This document shows positions 34,308-38,127 of a stretch of DNA of 38,127 bases, piece after piece; position 1 is the first letter of the stretch; every line of letters begins with the position of its first letter. The stretch is from Bacteroidia bacterium (lineage in GTDB: Bacteria; Bacteroidota; Bacteroidia; Flavobacteriales; Flavobacteriaceae), in assembly GCA_030429835.1 (NCBI GenBank), contig JAUIGC010000012.1:1-38127 (forward strand), given 5' to 3'. Below the pieces are notes generated by a model. That model saw nothing but the letters and a program-made list of their open reading frames with translations. It did not search any database and was not told where the DNA came from. A program made the position numbers and the translations under genes.

Positions 34308-34784
34308 CTATTTGGTATTTAATTGAACCGGAATCTTAAATTTTGTTTTTACCGGGATACCCCTTTTTAATGCCGGGGCGATGGGAGGAATATTTTTCAA
34401 GCTTTGGGTGATAATGCCGTCGAACTCGGGCATTTGCCTTAGGATTGATGCATCCTTAACTATATCCACAACATTGATTTTACCTTCCGCATCAATTACA
34501 AAGATAACATCTACAATAGCGTTCTTATCGGAATCTACCGTAAATTCGAACTCGTTCAAGGTAGTTTCGAAGTGACGTGTTATTTTCTGCTCAAAGCACT
34601 GCTTTTGTACCTGCTTGGTAGCCGTTTCATCACAATCCAGAAAAAGTGGATAGGAGTCGATGGAATTCCAGTCCATTTCCCTCAACTCCGCATTGATCAT
34701 TTCCTGGGTTCTTTTTTCCTTGGATTCAAAGAAATTACAAGAAACCAACATCAGAAAAACAAAAAAGACCAAAATGCGCTGCAT
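34308..34784 (-). CDS. Lipoprotein with TonB-like C-terminal domain
   Basis: 158 residues. The N-terminus is a lipoprotein signal (MQRILVFFVFLMLVSCNFFE, lipobox LVSC, lipidated Cys16). The rest resembles the small TonB/TonB-C fold used in Bacteroidota energy-transducer-like proteins: NAIVDVIFVIDAEGKINVVD, then LKNIPPIAPALKRGIPVKTK and FKIPVQLN. It lacks the transmembrane anchor and proline-rich linker of a true TonB, so a direct role in energising receptors is unlikely. It starts 41 bases after the TPR gene. Its role is unknown. Confidence 0.78.
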   Translation of the reverse strand: MQRILVFFVFLMLVSCNFFESKEKRTQEMINAELREMDWNSIDSYPLFLDCDETATKQVQKQCFEQKITRHFETTLNEFEFTVDSDKNAIVDVIFVIDAEGKINVVDIVKDASILRQMPEFDGIITQSLKNIPPIAPALKRGIPVKTKFKIPVQLNTK

Positions 34785-34825
34785 GACACCAAATCTATGG
34801 TGGAAATTACAATTTTTTGGGCAGT

Positions 34826-35974
34826 CTAGTTCTGGGAAAAGTGTATTTCTGTTTTAAGTTCAGAAATGCGTTTGGATACGATTTCGTGAAAATAAGGATG
34901 GGGGTCCCTATATTTATTTAAGAAGCTTTGGTAACAATCCAGGCTTTCCTTTGGGTTTTTATCCAATCCATCCTTCATTGCACAAATCTGATAAAAATAT
35001 CTAGGTTCATCTGGTTGTTCTTCATGGGCCAACGTATAGTAAACGAGCGTTTCACTCAATTTATCCTTCTGACGGGCAATACCCGCCAAGGTCTCATACT
35101 CACTGGCCAAATTTGGTTTCTTTACCTCAATTGATTTTTTAACATAAAACTGTGCGGAATCCAAGGCCCGATCTTTTAGGTAAACGTGACCCAGTTCATA
35201 GTAGAGTTCAGGATTATTATCTTCCATCCCAATGGCCTTTTTATACATAGCCTTTGCCTTTTCAAATTCCCAGGCCTTAAAGTAGGCATAACCCAATTTT
35301 TGATAAACAAACGGTTTGGTTTCACCCAAATCCAACAATTTTTCAAAATAAGGAATAGCGTCCCTAAAATTATCATTGTTGAAATAGGCCAGCCCCTTAA
35401 AGTTCAATAAAGAGACATCATTAGGATAAAAGTTGAGTCCCTTGTTCGTAAAATATAGTACCGAATCCTTTTCTCGCTTAATTAGATAATACTTTGACAG
35501 TTGAAACAAGCTTCTTAAATGCGTGCTGTCAACCGCTACAGCGTTTTTATATGAGGGAATTGCTAGGTCAAGGTCTTCAAATTCCCTGATAGATTCCCCC
35601 AAATAGAAATGATATTCCGGGTTCTTGGGACTTTTTTGGACTAATTTAAAAAAGAGTTCCTTGGCTAAAGGATATTGCTTCGTTTTAAGGTACAACTTCC
35701 CCAGTTCAAACTGGGGAATTTCCATTGCTGGATTTATATTCACCAACGACTCATACTGAGCCACGGCCTTTTCAAAATTCCCTATGGCATTGTACGCCCT
35801 CGCAATCTGAAGGGAAGATTTTACCGTACCTGCTTTGGAATATGTATTAATGGCTTGGATGTAGTTGCCAGTGGTATAAAGACTGTCTGCCTTCTGGGAC
35901 AAAGACATCTGCGCAGAGATATTAAAGGAAACTAGGATTAAAAGAATAATCCAAAAATATTTATTCTTGCCCAA
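34826..35974 (-). CDS. Secreted tetratricopeptide-repeat protein
   Basis: 382 residues: signal peptide (YFWIILLILVSFNISAQ, about 5-22), then about eight to ten TPR units of 34 residues, e.g. AQYESLVNINPAMEIPQFEL, LFFKLVQKSPKNPEYHFYLG, NKGLNFYPNDVSLLNFKGLA and YKKAIGMEDNNPELYYELGH. Likely a periplasmic or envelope scaffold; no catalytic site. Start is TTG 35974, supported by the signal peptide beginning right after it; no ATG lies upstream in frame. It leads the operon that includes ruvC and hemW. Confidence 0.88.
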   Translation of the reverse strand: MGKNKYFWIILLILVSFNISAQMSLSQKADSLYTTGNYIQAINTYSKAGTVKSSLQIARAYNAIGNFEKAVAQYESLVNINPAMEIPQFELGKLYLKTKQYPLAKELFFKLVQKSPKNPEYHFYLGESIREFEDLDLAIPSYKNAVAVDSTHLRSLFQLSKYYLIKREKDSVLYFTNKGLNFYPNDVSLLNFKGLAYFNNDNFRDAIPYFEKLLDLGETKPFVYQKLGYAYFKAWEFEKAKAMYKKAIGMEDNNPELYYELGHVYLKDRALDSAQFYVKKSIEVKKPNLASEYETLAGIARQKDKLSETLVYYTLAHEEQPDEPRYFYQICAMKDGLDKNPKESLDCYQSFLNKYRDPHPYFHEIVSKRISELKTEIHFSQN

Positions 35975-36028
35975 ACTTAAAACAATTGATTTATTCTTGA
36001 TGGCTATAAAATAGTAAACCCATTTTTT

Positions 36029-37876
36029 CTATCTGGACACGAGCATTCTCTTCTCAGGTAAGCCTTCATATTGAAATTTCAATATTTTGCCTTCGGAGAC
36101 CTTTACGGAAAATTGACCCTCAAAATCCGAAATAACCGCATTATTGGTTCCTTCTACCTCTATATTTACTCCGGGCACCCCCATGGATTCACTGTCCATT
36201 ACCTTACCTTTAAAAATGCTATTCCCATTTTCAACCGTTAATCCACCACTTACTTGTAAATAGTCCTTTACGGAATTGTCATTGGAGCTTTGTTCATTAT
36301 CGTCCTGCAACTTGAAGTTTATAGGGATGGAATAGGCAACCGCTACAGCTTCACCTTCATGCTTTCCGGGGACCATCACGGGCAAACGATTCAAGATGCG
36401 CTCAACTTCATCCTCCAAAAGCTTATCAGGACCTCTTAATTTGATATTTTCAATATTCCCATTATCAGAAATTAAAAACAAGGCGCTTACCCTACCTTGA
36501 ATACCATTTTCTTGTGCCTCTTCAGGATATCTAAAATTTTTGCTGATATGTTTAATGATTTTATCATTGAAACAGGCGCGTTTATCGCTGGCATTTTCAC
36601 AACCTGGAAAAACGGGAACTTCTTGAACCGAACCAAAGGAAAAAGTATTTTCTCCTAAGAGTATGTTTTGAGAAACATAGGACTCATTTAAATTTTCTAA
36701 ATAATAATTATACTCATCTGTTGAAGGCAAAGGCATTTTTTCCACCCTCTCCAATACCTTCTCAGAAGCGCTCTCTCCCATTGAGGGATAAGAAACAGTT
36801 AAAAGCTCGTTTAAATATTGCTTGTATAGAATTTTGTATTCAAAAAAGTCCCGTTTAGACAACTTTTCCAAAGATTTATAACGTTTCGGCAAATCTTCCG
36901 ACAAATAAACATTGGAAATTGAACCCTGTTTTTCTATCTTTTGATTAATCTCCTCGTTTAACTCCTGAATGAGTTTTCTATCGTTTAAGGATATATTTTC
37001 AGTGGCTTTATCCTTTTCATTTATTCCTTTCTCACAAGAGGTATAAAACAACATTCCTAAAACAAGCGGTACCAACACCAAATACTTTAATTGCCAAACT
37101 CTTTTTGATCTTGATTTTTGTAACATGACTATTCGTTTTTTGATTAATGATGATTTAAAAAATGGATTTACGAAGGAGATATGCTGCACCTCAAACATTT
37201 GGGACAACAAAATCTCATAATGTCTACTTTTTTCTTTTTTGGTAACTTGGGAGTCTGCGATAAACTCGTGTAGTTCCGTAATTCTTTGCTGGTAGACATA
37301 GACCATGGGGTTGAACCAGGAAACAATGCGCATCACCTCAAAAAACATCAGGTCCAAGGAATGCCACTGTCTAATGTGTACCAATTCATGGGAAACCACG
37401 CTATCATATTCCCGTCCCACTATTTTTTCGCCCAAAAAAATGGACCTGAAAAAGGAGAAGGCGATATAGCTTTTGGGTATTAAAATCTGGGTGAAGTCTT
37501 TAAAATAACTGACCTTCCCTACAGAACGCAACTTGTACAAACGCCATAGTTTAACACCAAACCATATTGCGGCCAAAAGTGCCCCAGCACAAAAAATACC
37601 CTCTTGCCAAGAAATCGAAAAATGACCACCGTCCTTAGGAGTAAGGGCCACTTCAGGTTGAGCCATGTTCCAAAGAAATTCCGAGTATCCGGAAAAAACC
37701 TGGGTATCGGTTTTAAAGGCCTCTATTTTTATCCAAGGAAGAATGAGCGACAACACATGGGTGCCCAATAAATAAAACCTGTTCCATTGAAAGAAGGTCT
37801 CGCGTTTTAGGAAAAAATCGTAAATGACGAGGAATACCAATTGAAAGGCGATACACTCTAGAATATACTGTATCAT
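36029..37876 (-). CDS. M56 (BlaR1-type) membrane metallopeptidase with TonB-like and carboxypeptidase-regulatory-like domains
   Basis: 615 residues. N-terminal membrane helices (about 1-20, 35-50, 90-112), then a cytoplasmic zinc-peptidase motif HELVH at 163-167 with E180 downstream (SLDLMFFEVMRIVSWFNPMV). A helix at about 263-282 crosses to the periplasm, where a TonB-C-like domain (EVPVFPGCEN, YPEEAQENGIQGRVSALFLI, about 410-515) and a CarboxypepD-regulatory-like beta domain (IFKGKVMDSESMGVPGVNIE to the end) lie. It is the BlaR1/MecR1 relative common in Bacteroidota, where antibiotic sensing is not proven. The ATG overlaps the BlaI-like stop by four bases, so protease and repressor are coupled. 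Confidence 0.9.
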   Translation of the reverse strand: MIQYILECIAFQLVFLVIYDFFLKRETFFQWNRFYLLGTHVLSLILPWIKIEAFKTDTQVFSGYSEFLWNMAQPEVALTPKDGGHFSISWQEGIFCAGALLAAIWFGVKLWRLYKLRSVGKVSYFKDFTQILIPKSYIAFSFFRSIFLGEKIVGREYDSVVSHELVHIRQWHSLDLMFFEVMRIVSWFNPMVYVYQQRITELHEFIADSQVTKKEKSRHYEILLSQMFEVQHISFVNPFFKSSLIKKRIVMLQKSRSKRVWQLKYLVLVPLVLGMLFYTSCEKGINEKDKATENISLNDRKLIQELNEEINQKIEKQGSISNVYLSEDLPKRYKSLEKLSKRDFFEYKILYKQYLNELLTVSYPSMGESASEKVLERVEKMPLPSTDEYNYYLENLNESYVSQNILLGENTFSFGSVQEVPVFPGCENASDKRACFNDKIIKHISKNFRYPEEAQENGIQGRVSALFLISDNGNIENIKLRGPDKLLEDEVERILNRLPVMVPGKHEGEAVAVAYSIPINFKLQDDNEQSSNDNSVKDYLQVSGGLTVENGNSIFKGKVMDSESMGVPGVNIEVEGTNNAVISDFEGQFSVKVSEGKILKFQYEGLPEKRMLVSR

Positions 37877-38127
37877 TTTTTATCCTTTTTTATTTCGTTT
37901 AGGATGGACTCCAATTCAGAAAGGCTCATATCGTTTTTCTTCATAAAGAAAGAGACCATACTTTTAAAAGAGCCTTGAAAATATCCTTCGACCAGTTTGT
38001 TGATGCTTTGGTTGCTGTAGTCCGATTTCTTTACTATAGGGAAATACAGGTAACCTTTCCCCTCTTTCTCATGGTCTACAAAACCCTTGCTTTCCAAAAT
38101 CCTGATTATGGTGGACACCGTGTTATA
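37873..38127 (-). CDS. BlaI/MecI/CopY-family repressor, 5' end cut by window edge
   Basis: The visible 84 residues start within the winged-helix DNA-binding domain: YNTVSTIIRILESKGFVDHE (recognition helix), then KGYLYFPIVKKSDYSNQSIN and the dimerisation tail LVEGYFQGSFKSMVSFFMKK, ending ESILNEIKKDKK. This is the standard BlaI-type layout, so about the first 40 residues are outside the window. Paired with the M56 protease it forms a signal-controlled repressor-cleavage switch. Its operator and targets are not visible here. Confidence 0.9.
   Translation of the reverse strand, partial: YNTVSTIIRILESKGFVDHEKEGKGYLYFPIVKKSDYSNQSINKLVEGYFQGSFKSMVSFFMKKNDMSLSELESILNEIKKDKK

Noticed and set aside
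1-38127. CRISPR arrays, tRNA or rRNA genes, insertion sequences
   Set aside because: No regularly spaced direct repeats, no cloverleaf-like or rRNA sequence, and no transposase or integrase frame was found on either strand.

Overview
The window looks like chromosome of a marine-type flavobacterium (Bacteroidota, Flavobacteriia). The evidence is the moderately AT-rich sequence, several matches to the Bacteroidota promoter box TAnnTTTG, domain families typical of the group (DUF4230, DUF4260, M56-TonB proteins, tandem ExbD) and the general protein style. The genus cannot be fixed by eye. No rRNA, tRNA, CRISPR array, transposase or prophage gene was seen. Nearly everything is on the minus strand; the one clear exception is a receiver-histidine kinase at 2398-3534.

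Region 1 (1-26251) is a large exopolysaccharide (EPS) or capsule locus. Read in the transcription direction (right to left) it has: a lone receiver protein; a polyprenyl-phosphate sugar transferase with a receiver-like N-terminal domain; a STAS protein; a short TolC-like outer-membrane protein; a Wzz/Wzc-like co-polymerase with a degenerate ATPase; a Wzx flippase; a Wzy-type polymerase; an acyltransferase-3; a redox block (gluconate dehydrogenase subunit-3-like protein, GMC oxidoreductase, two YncE-like beta-propellers); a GT2; UDP-glucose dehydrogenase and UDP-xylose synthase; then four glycosyltransferases and a hexapeptide acetyltransferase. Beyond the divergent kinase lie rfbB, rfbA and a truncated rfbC for dTDP-rhamnose. 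Together these suggest a Wzx/Wzy-dependent polymer that may contain glucuronate, xylose and rhamnose and carry acyl groups. Wza (the usual outer-membrane export protein) and a tyrosine-rich Wzc tail are both absent from the window. Several signalling-type modules (REC, REC fusion, STAS, REC-kinase) are embedded in it.

Region 2 (26252-26839) is a 588-base gap between the EPS operon and the next gene. It appears to hold a small self-contained transcription unit: a TAnnTTTG box, a 45-codon ORF and a perfect 11-bp-arm hairpin. The likely terminator of the upstream MutS-like gene is also here.

Region 3 (26840-38127) is mostly housekeeping and accessory genes: a membrane-anchored MutS-like ATPase, two ExbD proteins without ExbB, a compact run from a TPR protein through a TonB-like lipoprotein, ruvC, hemW, a cyclase-family enzyme, DUF4260, DUF4230, Dabb and MmcQ/YjbR proteins, and at the right edge a BlaI/M56 repressor-protease pair. 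A pair of GC-rich palindromic repeats in opposite orientation sits in the 3' end of ruvC and the 5' end of hemW and is translated in both.
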